Origin: Paenibacillus_F sp047238265 | GTDB lineage: Bacteria > Bacillota > Bacilli > Paenibacillales > NBRC-103111 | Assembly (NCBI RefSeq): GCF_047238265.1 | Contig: NZ_JBDFMM010000001.1 | Location: forward strand, 2,480,001 to 2,544,000 | Reading direction: 5' to 3' | DNA length: 64,000 nt | Shown: one piece after another, positions 27,201-36,284 of the stretch | Position numbering within the stretch: position 1 is the first letter of the stretch | How the letters are laid out: each line of letters begins with the position of its first letter | Notes under the pieces: model-generated | The model's database searches: none | What the model saw: only the letters and a program-made list of their open reading frames with translations | What the model was told of the DNA's origin: nothing | Position numbers and translations under genes: made by a program

Positions 27201-28325
27201 TCAGTTGAATACACCCGAGCCCACAATTCGGACTGTCACTTTCGGGTGAAACCGGACGTTTTTATACTCCTGTTCCCAGTCCATGGATTTCCATAATGCC
27301 GGATGGTGGGCGATGATCCGTCTGCCGATGCCGAACGCGTCGCAGCCGCTTTCCTGAAGCTTCCGGATGACGGCTTCGGCGTCCCGGGTCAGCAGATCGG
27401 ACAAATCTTTGTTGAGCCGGTTTACCGTATCCTTCTCATGCAGATGATCTTCGGCAAACTCCGTCACTTTAACCGGCAGGTTCAGGTCCAGATAAACATC
27501 CACATGGCGGTCCCGGACCTGAACCTTCATTTTTCGCTTGCTTTTTTGTCCCCCGGCATCGAATGTGATGTAATTCTCCAGATTGTGCCGGTCTCCTTCT
27601 TTGATTTTCCGCACAAATCTTGCGGTTTTTTTATGTGCGCCCATGAGAAGCGAATACAGAATGGATTCTTCCACGTTCAGGCTGCCGGTCATCCGCTGAT
27701 CGTGAAACAGGGCGTTCCCGATGGCCGCGACGTTTTTTCCGTCCTGCTTCAGGTAGGGAAGCACGAAATCCTGGCCGGGATCCAGCAGCATCACGAGCAT
27801 CGTTTCCAGCGACAATTCGGGAAAAATGCTCATCTCCTCCAGGCTTTCGATTTTCCTCGTAATAAATTCACCGATTAGAATGCTGCCGACCTTCTTCAAC
27901 CGGAGCGTTTCATTCGCTGTCCCGTCTACGACGGCGACTTTAACACGGGAAGTCGGATTGCGCGGGTCGCGGTACAAAATATCCAGGTACGGATACAGAT
28001 CCTTTTCCGCCACACTACGGCCGAACAGCATAAAGCCGTATTTAAAGTACCGGATATCGCCGGTCACCTTAGTCCGGATAATATCGCTTGTCTGCCGGAC
28101 GGAATAACCAGATCCGGACTCCACTTCGTTTTTCGCCGCCCCCTGCTGCTCGGTCTGTTGGGGCTCATCGACGACTTCGATCGTCTGCATCAGTTCGCCG
28201 TCGGGCGTAAGATCATACCCCGATCCGTATCCCAAGCGGGCATCTCTCAAGCTGTCCTCGTCCCAGCAGCCCGGCAGGACGGCGAGCAGAAGCAGTACGG
28301 TCCCGATGCGACCGGTCCGTTTCAT
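27201..28325 (-). CDS. spore germination lipoprotein, Ger(x)C family (second operon)
   Basis: 374 residues, the same length as the C subunit of the first operon but clearly diverged. Lipobox 'VLPGC' near residue 20 predicts membrane anchoring. C-terminal hallmark 'DWEQEYKNVRFHPKV'. It overlaps the B subunit start region by 4 bases. Last gene of a four-gene operon with a MerR-type regulator at its head. Confidence 0.95.
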   Translation of the reverse strand: MKRTGRIGTVLLLLAVLPGCWDEDSLRDARLGYGSGYDLTPDGELMQTIEVVDEPQQTEQQGAAKNEVESGSGYSVRQTSDIIRTKVTGDIRYFKYGFMLFGRSVAEKDLYPYLDILYRDPRNPTSRVKVAVVDGTANETLRLKKVGSILIGEFITRKIESLEEMSIFPELSLETMLVMLLDPGQDFVLPYLKQDGKNVAAIGNALFHDQRMTGSLNVEESILYSLLMGAHKKTARFVRKIKEGDRHNLENYITFDAGGQKSKRKMKVQVRDRHVDVYLDLNLPVKVTEFAEDHLHEKDTVNRLNKDLSDLLTRDAEAVIRKLQESGCDAFGIGRRIIAHHPALWKSMDWEQEYKNVRFHPKVTVRIVGSGVFN

Positions 28326-29419
28326 GCGGGATCACCTTCTTTCTTTTTAAAGACATAAGACAGGAGCAGGAGCAGAAGCGGAAAGCCGATCAGGAAAAAA
28401 TAAGCCGACGCGTCGGCGATATGCGAAAAAAAATCGAACTGTTCTTTCGTCTGCGGCAGATAGGCGATCACACAGGAAATAATGACCGCGAAGGGCGCGG
28501 CTTTTTTGTGATTGTTATGCTTCAGCAGATGGCCGATCCCGTAAGCGGCCGCATAGCAGTAACCCGTCATGGAGGCCACCATGGAAATCATCCAGATGGG
28601 GAGAAACAGCAGATCCGCCCGGTCCATCGCCCCGAAGGGCAGGGAACGGAGCAGATACATGACCGGTTCCGGAATCATGTTCAACTGAGGGGGACTGAAA
28701 ACGGACATGCAGGTAAATACCGTGAAGGCGTAAAACAACACGACAAACCAGGTGCCGGCCGAAACGGCTTTCAGTTTGCCCGCATGGTTTCCTTTGACAT
28801 AAGGATAAATGATGAGAATCAGCTCGAACCCGTACATGGCTGTAATCGTTTCTTTCGAGCTTAGAACGATATTCCAGATTCCCGCCTCGTTAAGCGGAAG
28901 CAGGTACAGGAAATTCGCGCGGTGCACGCCGTATCCGATCAGGAATATCATTGGCCCGATGAGAAACGTGAAAAGAATAAAAATACGGGTGATCGTGCGG
29001 AACGTGCCCCGGATCAAATAAACGCCCGTCAGCATAAACAGGAACAGCACCGCCCAGCGAGGAGTGCTCTGGAGAATCCAGCGGTTGATGATATCGAACG
29101 CGCCCATCATGACGACGCCACCGACCAGTAGGAAGTAAGCGACGTAGGCAATTCCGATCAAAGCGCCCGCATATCGGCCCGTTACGGCGGTCGCGATCCG
29201 GAACACGCTGTAGGTTGGGAACCGTTTCATCAGCATCCACATCATAACCAGGATCACCTGGAGGAAGAGGCCGGCGATCAGAACGGAAATCCAGCCTCCG
29301 CCTTTGGCCAGCTGGTGAAGCCGGTACGGCAGGGACAGAATTCCGACCCCGATCTGGAGTTTAATAATGAGCAGAAAAAGCTGGCCTTGCGAAATGGTGT
29401 CTCTGGGTTCAATTTTCAT
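28322..29419 (-). CDS. spore germination permease-like protein, GerB family (second operon)
   Basis: 365 residues, about ten membrane helices, GerAB family. The N-terminal 'ISQGQLFLLIIKLQIGVGIL' aligns with the first operon's B subunit. It overlaps the A subunit by 11 bases. The protein is presumed to bind the germinant within the spore inner membrane. Confidence 0.95.
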   Translation of the reverse strand: MKIEPRDTISQGQLFLLIIKLQIGVGILSLPYRLHQLAKGGGWISVLIAGLFLQVILVMMWMLMKRFPTYSVFRIATAVTGRYAGALIGIAYVAYFLLVGGVVMMGAFDIINRWILQSTPRWAVLFLFMLTGVYLIRGTFRTITRIFILFTFLIGPMIFLIGYGVHRANFLYLLPLNEAGIWNIVLSSKETITAMYGFELILIIYPYVKGNHAGKLKAVSAGTWFVVLFYAFTVFTCMSVFSPPQLNMIPEPVMYLLRSLPFGAMDRADLLFLPIWMISMVASMTGYCYAAAYGIGHLLKHNNHKKAAPFAVIISCVIAYLPQTKEQFDFFSHIADASAYFFLIGFPLLLLLLSYVFKKKEGDPA

Positions 29420-31004
29420 CCCGTTTCCAGCTCCTTGAGGTCGCCTTTTCTTGCTTCATGATTTTGGGATTCGCGTCATGGGGACGCGCGTTGAGCAGCC
29501 AAGAAGGAAACCGGACAAGCACGTCCTTCATATCTTTAATTCTCAGCGGTGCGAAAGGAGAAAAGTAGGGCGTGCCGAAAGACTCCAGCTTGCACAAGTG
29601 GATCGTCAGGAGCATCAGTCCGAAAGCGATCCCCACGTAACCGAAAATAGAAGCGGCGATCATCAGCGGGAAGCGCAAAATCCGGACGGCCGAGCTCATT
29701 TCATGGGACGGGACGAGAAAAGAGGCGATGGCGGTCAGCGAAACGACGATAATCATCGTGTAGGAAACGAGCCCGGCCCGCACGATGGCATCCCCGATGA
29801 CCAAACCCCCGACGATGCCGATCGTCTGTCCGACCCGGCTGGGCAGCCGGATACCCGCCTCGCGGAGCAGCTCGAATATGAGTTCGAGCAGCATAGCCTC
29901 AACGATAGCGGGAAAGGGGACGCGCTCCAGCGAGCTTTTGATCGTATGAACAAGCTCCAGCGGTAAAATGTCGGGATGGAAGGAAACCGTCCCGATGTAA
30001 AGAGCCGGAAGCGTGAACGCCAGCAGAAAGCTGAACATCCGGATCATCCGGACAAAAGAGCTGACGATCCAGCGCCCTTCGTAGTCATCGGGAGACTGAT
30101 AGAAGGCGAAGAAGGTAACGGGAGCGATAAGGACGGTCGGATTTCCGTCCGTAAGAATCGCCACGCGTCCCTCCATTAAATTGGAAGCGGTCCGGTCCGG
30201 ACGCTCGGTGGCCAAATGCTGCGGAAACATGGAGAACGGATGATCTTCCGTAATCTCCTGAACGATTCCCGTAGTCAGTACGGCATCGGCGGAGATGGCC
30301 CGGATCCGTTCTTCGACTTCCCGAACCAGCTCATCATTGGCGATATTTTTCATATAAACGACGGCTATCCGGGTTTGCGTTTGCGTGCCGGCCAGGAAAT
30401 AGCGGACCGTCAAATAAGGACTTGAGATCAGCTTGCGGATCAGAAACAAATTTACGTTCAAAACTTCAATGAAGCCGTAATGAGGACCCCGGATCACGCC
30501 TTCGTTTTCGGGTTCTTCCACACTCCGTTTGTAAACGGCTTCCGTCGCCAAAACATAAAACCCCTGTAAGCCCTCCAGAAAATAAACGCATTTTCCCTGA
30601 ATTAAAGCTTGAACGGCGTTATCCAGCGGAGTTTCACGGGACGTTTCCAAAATGTTAAACAAGTTATCCGTCTCCTGCCCGGTATTTTCGTGCAGAGGCC
30701 GGACCACATGAAGCTGGATTTTATCCTGATCGACCAGGGATTCGAGGTAAACCAGCGTCCCGTCCCGTCCGGCGAAAGGCAGGGGCTGCCGCTTTAAATC
30801 TTCCGTATGGCAGAGAGCATGCTGAAGGTAACCGATATTGACGGCAATCGAATCGGAGGCCGGAGGGGCTTTTACCGGGTCCGGTGCAGCAGGATGATTC
30901 CCCTGTCCCTGGCTCCGGGCCGCCCGGAGAAGCTTGCGATAAAGACTCATGGACCACACACCCTTGGATTCGTTATCCATAAGGTGCTCCAACGGGATTG
31001 CCAT
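29409..31004 (-). CDS. spore germination protein, GerA family (second operon)
   Basis: 531 residues. The ATG at 31004 overlaps the TAA of the regulator gene as TAATG, so translational coupling is likely; a second in-frame ATG at 30980 follows TTGGAG and is an alternative start. Conserved GerA membrane region: 'FTLPALYIGTVSFHPDILP', 'LPSRVGQTIGIVGGLVIGDA', 'MIIVVSLTAIASFLVPSHEM'. Charged C-terminal tail. Paralogous to the A subunit at 9.9-11.4 kb. Confidence 0.94.
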   Translation of the reverse strand: MAIPLEHLMDNESKGVWSMSLYRKLLRAARSQGQGNHPAAPDPVKAPPASDSIAVNIGYLQHALCHTEDLKRQPLPFAGRDGTLVYLESLVDQDKIQLHVVRPLHENTGQETDNLFNILETSRETPLDNAVQALIQGKCVYFLEGLQGFYVLATEAVYKRSVEEPENEGVIRGPHYGFIEVLNVNLFLIRKLISSPYLTVRYFLAGTQTQTRIAVVYMKNIANDELVREVEERIRAISADAVLTTGIVQEITEDHPFSMFPQHLATERPDRTASNLMEGRVAILTDGNPTVLIAPVTFFAFYQSPDDYEGRWIVSSFVRMIRMFSFLLAFTLPALYIGTVSFHPDILPLELVHTIKSSLERVPFPAIVEAMLLELIFELLREAGIRLPSRVGQTIGIVGGLVIGDAIVRAGLVSYTMIIVVSLTAIASFLVPSHEMSSAVRILRFPLMIAASIFGYVGIAFGLMLLTIHLCKLESFGTPYFSPFAPLRIKDMKDVLVRFPSWLLNARPHDANPKIMKQEKATSRSWKRDEN

Positions 31005-31733
31005 TATTCCCTAGGAGAGGGGGAAAGCGGCACATTCAGCCTTTCGCACAGCTTGTACACGCAGTAAGCGCCCTTGAGCTGATGCCCGTTCATCCGCTCA
31101 AGATACCGGAGCGAATCGCGTGCGATGGTTTTGGCCGCTTCCAGGTTGCCGGGATCCAGAAGCCCGATCGCCCGTTTCAGCTCCGCAAGCTCCGAAGAAT
31201 AAACGGCCTGCCGGAGCGTGTGGATTAGCCGGATTTTCCGCACCTGATGCGGGGTGAACGTCCTGTAGCCGTTAGCCGGATTCCGGTCGGCGGTGATGAG
31301 TCCTTCTTTCTCCCAGTAACGGATTGCGGAACGCGGGATGCCGGTTTCCTCCGAAACCCGGCCGATGCTTTTTCCGCCGCATTCAGGCTCTGCCGGGGGA
31401 GATTCGGCCTCTCCGCTTTCCAGATAAGCGAGCGTGTCGTCGGCTGACTTCTTATCCCGGTAGAGAGCGGCCTGCGCCCCGGTCATGCACCAGAGTGCGG
31501 AGTTCCACTCTCCTTTCTGGAGCAGACGCAGCACCTCTGCGGTCACGTCCATGCCGAAGCCGGGCGACATCGCTTGTATGCATTCGAAATAAGCTTCATG
31601 CAGACTCCGTGTAAGTCCGGTGTCCGGCAGCGGTCCGTTCGGCGGGAGGGACAAGTCCCGCCGCTTCGTAATTTCTTAAAGCGCTGGTGCTGACGTTCAG
31701 CTTGCGCGCGATATCGACGGGTCTGAAATTCAT
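31004..31733 (-). pseudogene. MerR-type regulator with two HTH domains, frameshifted, leading the ger operon
   Basis: The true start is ATG at 31733, after CGGAGGTC. The first frame encodes a MerR helix-turn-helix ('RPVDIARKLNVSTSALRNYE', 'AAGLVPPAERTAAGHRTYTE'). A frameshift at about 31601-31607 (CAGACT on the plus strand) moves to the frame 'LHEAYFECIQAMSPGFGMDV', a middle domain, and a second MerR motif ('IGRVSEETGIPRSAIRYWEK', 'NPANGYRTF'). One base removed restores about 242 residues, the normal TioE-like double-MerR architecture. Its TAA overlaps gerA's ATG, so it is the first gene of the germination operon. Regulatory partnership of MerR and gerABC is inferred from this coupling. Confidence 0.82.
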
Positions 31734-31757
31734 AAGTTTGACCTCCGCTCCAATCTA

Positions 31758-31774
31758 AACCTTCAAGTCAGGTT
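31758..31774. promoter_or_regulatory. candidate MerR operator
   Basis: The dyad AACCT-tcaagtc-AGGTT lies 25 bases upstream of the double-MerR start codon, between it and the divergent DUF5701 gene. Dyads of this size are bound by MerR dimers, so autoregulation is plausible. Confidence 0.45.
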
Positions 31775-31909
31775 ATAAGTATTTTATCAGATAAGGCAGG
31801 AATACAAAGGAGTTTGTTATAAAAAACTTGCAATTCGCATGCATGTTATACAATGAAATGGAAGCGACAAAGAGTTTATAGAACGGTACAGACGGAGAGG
31901 AGCGGGCGT

Positions 31910-32534
31910 ATGACGTTAGAAGCGGAATTCGAGAGACAAATCGGAAATTTAATAGCCAAGGGTTATCCCGGTTTGGCGGGAGTGGAGGAATCGGCTTTCC
32001 GGGAGCTTCTTGCTCCGTTACAAGAAAGAGCCGCCAAGCGGATGCGGGAAAGCCTCAAGACCGAAGAGGGGAGCCTTCCGTTCGTCCTGGTTCTGAAACC
32101 GGAGAGGATTCCCCCGGATCAGATGATGCAGCGGGTCGAACGAAACGGCAAAAACGGCTTCAGCGTCATGGAAGCCGAAGATCTCGCGCGTTTCCAACCC
32201 ATCGAAAGCGTGGAGTCTCCCTGCGGGGGAGGCCTACCTGATCCTGGACGTGGATACGGGCTCGGAAACGCTGAACCGGACGCCGAATGAAGCCATGAAG
32301 TCGTTTGCGGAATGGAACCGTTCTCCGCTGACGATCGAGGAGGGGATTGCCGTGATTACCCACTTTCCGGACGTGCTGCAGAAAAATCACGGGTTTTCTT
32401 TATGCGGTTCCAGGTGCGGCGACCGCAGGGTGAGTGCGCTGTGGATAAGCGGCGGCAAGCCGAAGCTGGGCTGGTGCTGGGCCGGGAATCCCCATACTTG
32501 GCTGGGATCGGCATCCTGCGAAGCGAGAATATGA
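31910..32534 (+). pseudogene. DUF5701 family protein, frameshifted
   Basis: Start ATG at 31910 downstream of GGAGAGGAGCG. The first frame covers 'FERQIGNLIAKGYPGLAGVE' and 'LPFVLVLKPERIPPDQMM'; the second covers 'EAYLILDVDTGSETLNRTPN', 'SPLTIEEGIAVITHFPDVLQ' and 'KPKLGWCWAGNPHTWLGSAS', which together give the DUF5701 pattern. The frames meet at a run of five G at about 32224-32228; four G would restore about 207 residues. A homopolymer miscall is the simplest explanation. Function of the family is unknown. Confidence 0.75.
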
Positions 32535-32728
32535 ACGCACGATTGGAGCGGGGGTACCTTTTTATACGCTGAAAGATCAGACAGCTTCCAACAGATTCCC
32601 GGCACGCCGCCGCGGGTAATGAAGAAAGAATTGTGCGCTAACCCCCTGTGAAGGATAAATCTTGCATAGGAACGGGTATGAAGCGGCAAATTACAGTCAT
32701 TACCTTTTACGAAAACGGAGGGATGCGT

Positions 32729-33352
32729 ATGTCAGCGGATTCATTTTTGCAGGCGGTCCGGGAACGACGTTCTATTTACGGAATCGGCGGAGAGTCTCCG
32801 GTTTCGGACGACCGGATTGTGGAAATCGTGAAGGATGCGGTGAAACACACGCCGTCCGCCTTTAACTCCCAAAGCGCCCGGGTGCTCGTACTTCTGGGAG
32901 AGCAGCATCATAAGCTGTGGGATATTGCCAAGGAAATACTTCGTGCAATCGTCAAGGAAGACCGCTTTGCCGCCACGGAGCAGAAGCTGGACAGTTTCCG
33001 CAGCGGGCACGGTTCGGTTGTGTTTTTCGAAGATCTGTCCGTCATCGAGGGGCTGCAGGCGCAGTTTCCGAGCTACCAGGATCATTTTCCGAACTGGTCC
33101 CAGCAGTCAAACGGCATGCTTCAGTATGTCATCTGGACGGCACTGGAGAGCGAAGGGCTGGGAGCGACGCTTCAGCATTACAACCCTTTGATCGATGAAA
33201 AAGTGAAAAGCACGTGGAACCTGCCGGAATCGTGGAAGCTTATTGCTCAGATGCCTTTCGGCAAACCAACGACACCTGCGGGCGACAAGGAATTCAAGCC
33301 GGTCGATGAACGGGTAAAAGTCGTGAAAATAATTCGGCCTGTCCGAAAATAA
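32729..33352 (+). CDS. nitroreductase family protein
   Basis: About 207 residues. ATG at 32729 lies six bases after GGAGGG; earlier in-frame ATGs lack such a site. FMN-binding nitroreductase fold: 'ERRSIYGIGGESPVSDDRIV', 'HTPSAFNSQSARVLVLLGEQ' and 'EGLGATLQHYNPLID'. This matches the small YdgI/HBN1-like group of oxygen-insensitive nitroreductases. It is followed by an FMN-dependent azoreductase, so the two may serve related detoxification. Confidence 0.92.
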   Translation: MSADSFLQAVRERRSIYGIGGESPVSDDRIVEIVKDAVKHTPSAFNSQSARVLVLLGEQHHKLWDIAKEILRAIVKEDRFAATEQKLDSFRSGHGSVVFFEDLSVIEGLQAQFPSYQDHFPNWSQQSNGMLQYVIWTALESEGLGATLQHYNPLIDEKVKSTWNLPESWKLIAQMPFGKPTTPAGDKEFKPVDERVKVVKIIRPVRK

Positions 33353-33518
33353 GCTCCATTTCCACCCGGGAAATGGGGCTTATTCTGTTACTCACGGATT
33401 TACAGTACCTTTTTTTATCCTAACCCACATGGATGTGCCTACTTCCCAGAACGGAAAATTTGAGTCATAATTAGTTTGAAGTTAAGATTATTTCCGAAAA
33501 GAAGGGAAGAATTCAATT

Positions 33519-34154
33519 ATGGCAACAGTCCTATACATTACGGCTCACCCGCACGATCACCAAACATCCTACAGCATGGCGGTAGGTAAAGAATTTATCG
33601 AGGCGTACCGCGCAGCCAATCCGGCCGATGAAGTTATCGCTCTCGATCTTTATAACTCGGACATTCCGCAAATCGACGCGGACGTATTCAGCGGCTGGGG
33701 CAAGCTGCGCTCCGGTTCCTCGTTCGACCAGCTTTCCGCTTCCGAGCAGGCGAAAGTTCAGCGTCTGAACGACATCGTGGAGCAGTACGTTGCGGCCGAC
33801 AAGTATGTTTTCGTGTCCCCGATGTGGAACTTCTCGTTCCCTCCGGTGCTTAAAGCCTACATTGATGCCATCTGCATCGCCGGCAAAACGTTCAAGTACA
33901 CGGAAAACGGTCCGGTCGGCCTGCTGACCGACAAAAAAGCCATTCATATCCAAGCAAGCGGCGGCATTTACTCCGAAGGTCCTGCCGCGGGCTTCGAGAG
34001 CGGCCACAGCTTCCTGAACAAAATCATGCAGTTCCACGGCGTACCTTCTTTCGAAGGCATCTTCGTAGAAGGCATGGCGGCTATGCCGGATAAAGCTCCG
34101 GCTATTAAAGAAGCGGCCATCGCCAAAGCGAAAGAAGCGGCGAAACGCTTCTAA
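33519..34154 (+). CDS. azoR: FMN-dependent NADH-azoreductase
   Basis: 211 residues of the AzoR flavodoxin-fold family. FMN-binding signatures 'TAHPHDHQTSYSMAVG' (8-23) and 'SPMWNFSFPPVLKAYID' (about 100-116), and the 'ASGGIYSEG' loop near residue 147. It reduces azo dyes and quinones using NADH. The downstream HxlR regulator faces it across a long terminator. Confidence 0.95.
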   Translation: MATVLYITAHPHDHQTSYSMAVGKEFIEAYRAANPADEVIALDLYNSDIPQIDADVFSGWGKLRSGSSFDQLSASEQAKVQRLNDIVEQYVAADKYVFVSPMWNFSFPPVLKAYIDAICIAGKTFKYTENGPVGLLTDKKAIHIQASGGIYSEGPAAGFESGHSFLNKIMQFHGVPSFEGIFVEGMAAMPDKAPAIKEAAIAKAKEAAKRF

Positions 34155-34202
34155 CCGCTCCCGGCGGGAGCCGGAGCCGCCGGCCGGGAACGCTCCGGCC
34201 GG

Positions 34203-34260
34203 GCGCAGCAAAAAGAACCTCCGCTTCCCCTGTCAGGGACGGAGGTTCTTTTTGCTGCGC
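34203..34260. terminator. long perfect hairpin, bidirectional terminator
   Basis: Arms of 21 bases, GCGCAGCAAAAAGAACCTCC and its complement, pair perfectly around a short GC loop. The T-run lies inside the stem (TTCTTTTTGC). It separates azoR from the converging HxlR gene. Confidence 0.75.
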
Positions 34261-34399
34261 GGACGCGGGCCGCGCTACGGGGCAGCCCGCGTCCGCGGGG
34301 GCCCTGCATCCGCCGCATGAAGCGCCGCAGCGCCAGCGCAGGCTGCGAAGCCTTCCGGCGCGCCTGCCTTCCGCCGCCGGGGCCTCCGCCGGCCGGGCG

Positions 34400-34777
34400 T
34401 TAAGGCCGGGCCGAAGCCGCGCGGTTTTCCGTGTCCGCGGCTTCGGCATTCCGGCGCTTCATATGCTCGACATGGGCCGCGCCCCAGACATGCATGGAGT
34501 GGAGGATCGGCTCCAGGGTCCGGCCGTACTCCGTGATCGAGTATTCCACCTTGGGAGGAACCTGGGGATACACGACCCGCCGGACGATATCCTGCTCCTC
34601 CAGCTCCCGCAGATGCAGGGTCAGCATACGCTGGGTAATATCCGGCATCAATCTTCTGAGCTCGTTAAACCGGAGCGTATCTTTGCTGATTAAATGTTGA
34701 ATGACCAGGGGTTTCCATTTGCCGACAATCATGTCCAGAGCCACGACCACTTTACACTGCTCGGGGATAATTTCCAT
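34400..34777 (-). CDS. HxlR family transcriptional regulator
   Basis: About 125 residues. The ATG at 34777 follows AGGAGGCCG. Winged helix with 'VGKWKPLVIQHLISKDTLRF', 'MPDITQRMLTLHLRELEEQD' and 'PPKVEYSITEYGRTLEPIL'. The Cys near the N-terminus ('PEQCKV') is at the position used for electrophile sensing in YodB/HypR-type members. Likely regulator of the adjacent azoreductase/nitroreductase genes; YodB controlling azoR1 in B. subtilis is a precedent. Confidence 0.92.
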   Translation of the reverse strand: MEIIPEQCKVVVALDMIVGKWKPLVIQHLISKDTLRFNELRRLMPDITQRMLTLHLRELEEQDIVRRVVYPQVPPKVEYSITEYGRTLEPILHSMHVWGAAHVEHMKRRNAEAADTENRAASARP

Positions 34778-34873
34778 GGGACGGCCTCCTTTCACGGTAC
34801 CTTTTTTATTACTATAGCATATCTTCGCTTCTACCGCCTCGACCCCCGTATATAAGTCCGGACGGATGTACAC

Positions 34874-34912
34874 TTGACACCGTTATGCCGCGAACACTAC
34901 AATGGGTAGTGG
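34874..34912 (+). promoter_or_regulatory. promoter with overlapping BlaI/MecI-type operator
   Basis: A -35 TTGACA (34874-34879) and -10 TACAAT (34898-34903) are 18 bases apart. The dyad ACACTAC-aatgg-GTAGTGg (34894-34912) covers the -10 box, so repressor binding would block transcription of the BlaI-like gene. The same dyad occurs twice before the DoxX gene. Confidence 0.78.
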
Positions 34913-34926
34913 AAGGGGGCCGCCTC

Positions 34927-35343
34927 GTGAAAATTCATCATTTTAAAACGAACGAAAGCGGGCTTAACCGGTTTTTCGGACCTCTGGAAGCCAAGATCAT
35001 GAATATTTTGTGGGACGGGCCCGAGATGGCGATCAAGGATGTCCAGCATGCGCTGGAACGCGAGAAGCTTGTGAACTTCAACACCGTTATGACGGTCATG
35101 AACCGGCTTTTGGATAAAGGAATTTTGTCGAAAAGAATGGACGGGAGAACGTCGCTGTTCAGGCCGGTCCAATCCAGAGACGAGTTTCTCGAATGCCAGT
35201 CGAAAGAATTGACCCACGAGCTTATGGAAGAATTCGGATCGTCTCTGGTGGTCAACCATATGCTCGATGCCCTGGAAGAGGTGGATCCCATGCTAATCGA
35301 GAAGCTGCAGCAGAAAATCCTGGATCTGCAGAAGGACAAGTAA
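34927..35343 (+). CDS. BlaI/MecI/CopY family transcriptional repressor
   Basis: About 138 residues, GTG start after GGAAGGGGG. Penicillinase-repressor winged helix: 'LEAKIMNILWDGPEMAIKDV' and 'FNTVMTVMNRLLDKGILSKR'. The C-terminal dimerisation helices follow. In Bla systems the repressor is cleaved after signalling by a paired M56 protease, here encoded one base downstream. Matching operators at 34894 and 36211/36244 define a local regulon that includes a DoxX gene rather than a beta-lactamase. Confidence 0.93.
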   Translation: MKIHHFKTNESGLNRFFGPLEAKIMNILWDGPEMAIKDVQHALEREKLVNFNTVMTVMNRLLDKGILSKRMDGRTSLFRPVQSRDEFLECQSKELTHELMEEFGSSLVVNHMLDALEEVDPMLIEKLQQKILDLQKDK

Positions 35344-35344
35344 C

Positions 35345-36193
35345 ATGTGGCAGTCCCGGTCCAGATTCATTTTCCGTTCGTCGGTTCTTATTGCGGGCGT
35401 TGTGCTGTTCCAGATGACCATGTATGCCCTGCATGTCCTGTTCGGCCTCAGGATCGGGTTTAACGTGCTGGATGTCTGCACGGAATGGATGCGCTCGAAA
35501 GGTATTTTTTCTATCGCTCATCTGTTGGACGCTTTTGTGATCGTCACGTTCGCGTACAGCTTGTGGCAAATCCTCCGGCAGTTCGTCCTGTCGCGGAAAA
35601 TTTTCGCCAAGCTGGCCGCATTCCGGCATGAGAGGCTGTCTGCGGAGCTGAACCGGATGTATCCCGAAGCGCGGGGAAACATCGTCGTGGTCGTGTCGGA
35701 CGAGCCGATCGCGCTGACGATGGGATTCGGCAGGCCGGCAGTCGTTTTGTCCACAGGCCTCCTGAATATGCTGGAGGCGAGCGAGGCCGAGGCCGTTATC
35801 CATCATGAACTGCACCATCAGCAGACGGGAGATCCGCGCAGCATGTTCTTCCTCTCGCTGCTCGCTTCGGTGCTGTGGTACCTTCCCGTACTGAAATGGT
35901 TCCATCACCAGTACAAAATCGCACGGGAGATACTCGCGGACAATTACGCGATTTCACGTCAAGGCTCTTCCCGCGATCTCGGCAGCGCCCTGCTGAAACT
36001 GCTCCGAAGAGGAGGTACGGTTGCCATGCCGTTCGCGTACGCATCTTTCGCCGACACTTCGATCAATTACAGAATCCGAAGAATCGTCGATCCGGAATCC
36101 CCGATTTCTTTCCGGCCGCCGCTTACGCCGACCATGATTTCCGTTTATGTTCTGGTCATGCTGACCTGGCTTTTCGTCCAGATCTTGTTTTGA
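35345..36193 (+). CDS. M56 family membrane metalloprotease (BlaR1-like, no sensor domain)
   Basis: 282 residues with membrane helices at both ends. The zincin motif is HHELHH within 'VIHHELHHQQTGD' (about residue 155), with a downstream 'REILADNYAI' giving the third ligand region. Unlike BlaR1/MecR1 it lacks the C-terminal penicillin-binding domain, so the input signal is unknown. It begins one base after the BlaI-like stop codon, the usual protease-repressor pairing. Confidence 0.92.
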   Translation: MWQSRSRFIFRSSVLIAGVVLFQMTMYALHVLFGLRIGFNVLDVCTEWMRSKGIFSIAHLLDAFVIVTFAYSLWQILRQFVLSRKIFAKLAAFRHERLSAELNRMYPEARGNIVVVVSDEPIALTMGFGRPAVVLSTGLLNMLEASEAEAVIHHELHHQQTGDPRSMFFLSLLASVLWYLPVLKWFHHQYKIAREILADNYAISRQGSSRDLGSALLKLLRRGGTVAMPFAYASFADTSINYRIRRIVDPESPISFRPPLTPTMISVYVLVMLTWLFVQILF

Positions 36194-36210
36194 AAATTTT
36201 TTAAGCACAG

Positions 36211-36262
36211 ACACTACGTTCCGTAGTGTTCTTGCGACTATAAACACTACGCGTTGTAGTGT
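36211..36262 (+). promoter_or_regulatory. two BlaI-type operators in front of the DoxX gene
   Basis: ACACTAC-gttcc-GTAGTGT (36211-36229) and ACACTAC-gcgtt-GTAGTGT (36244-36262) are perfect 7-5-7 dyads whose centres are 33 bases apart, three helical turns. A TATAAA-like -10 lies at 36239-36244 between them. Confidence 0.85.
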
Positions 36263-36284
36263 AAAACCAAGGAGGAAATTAAAC

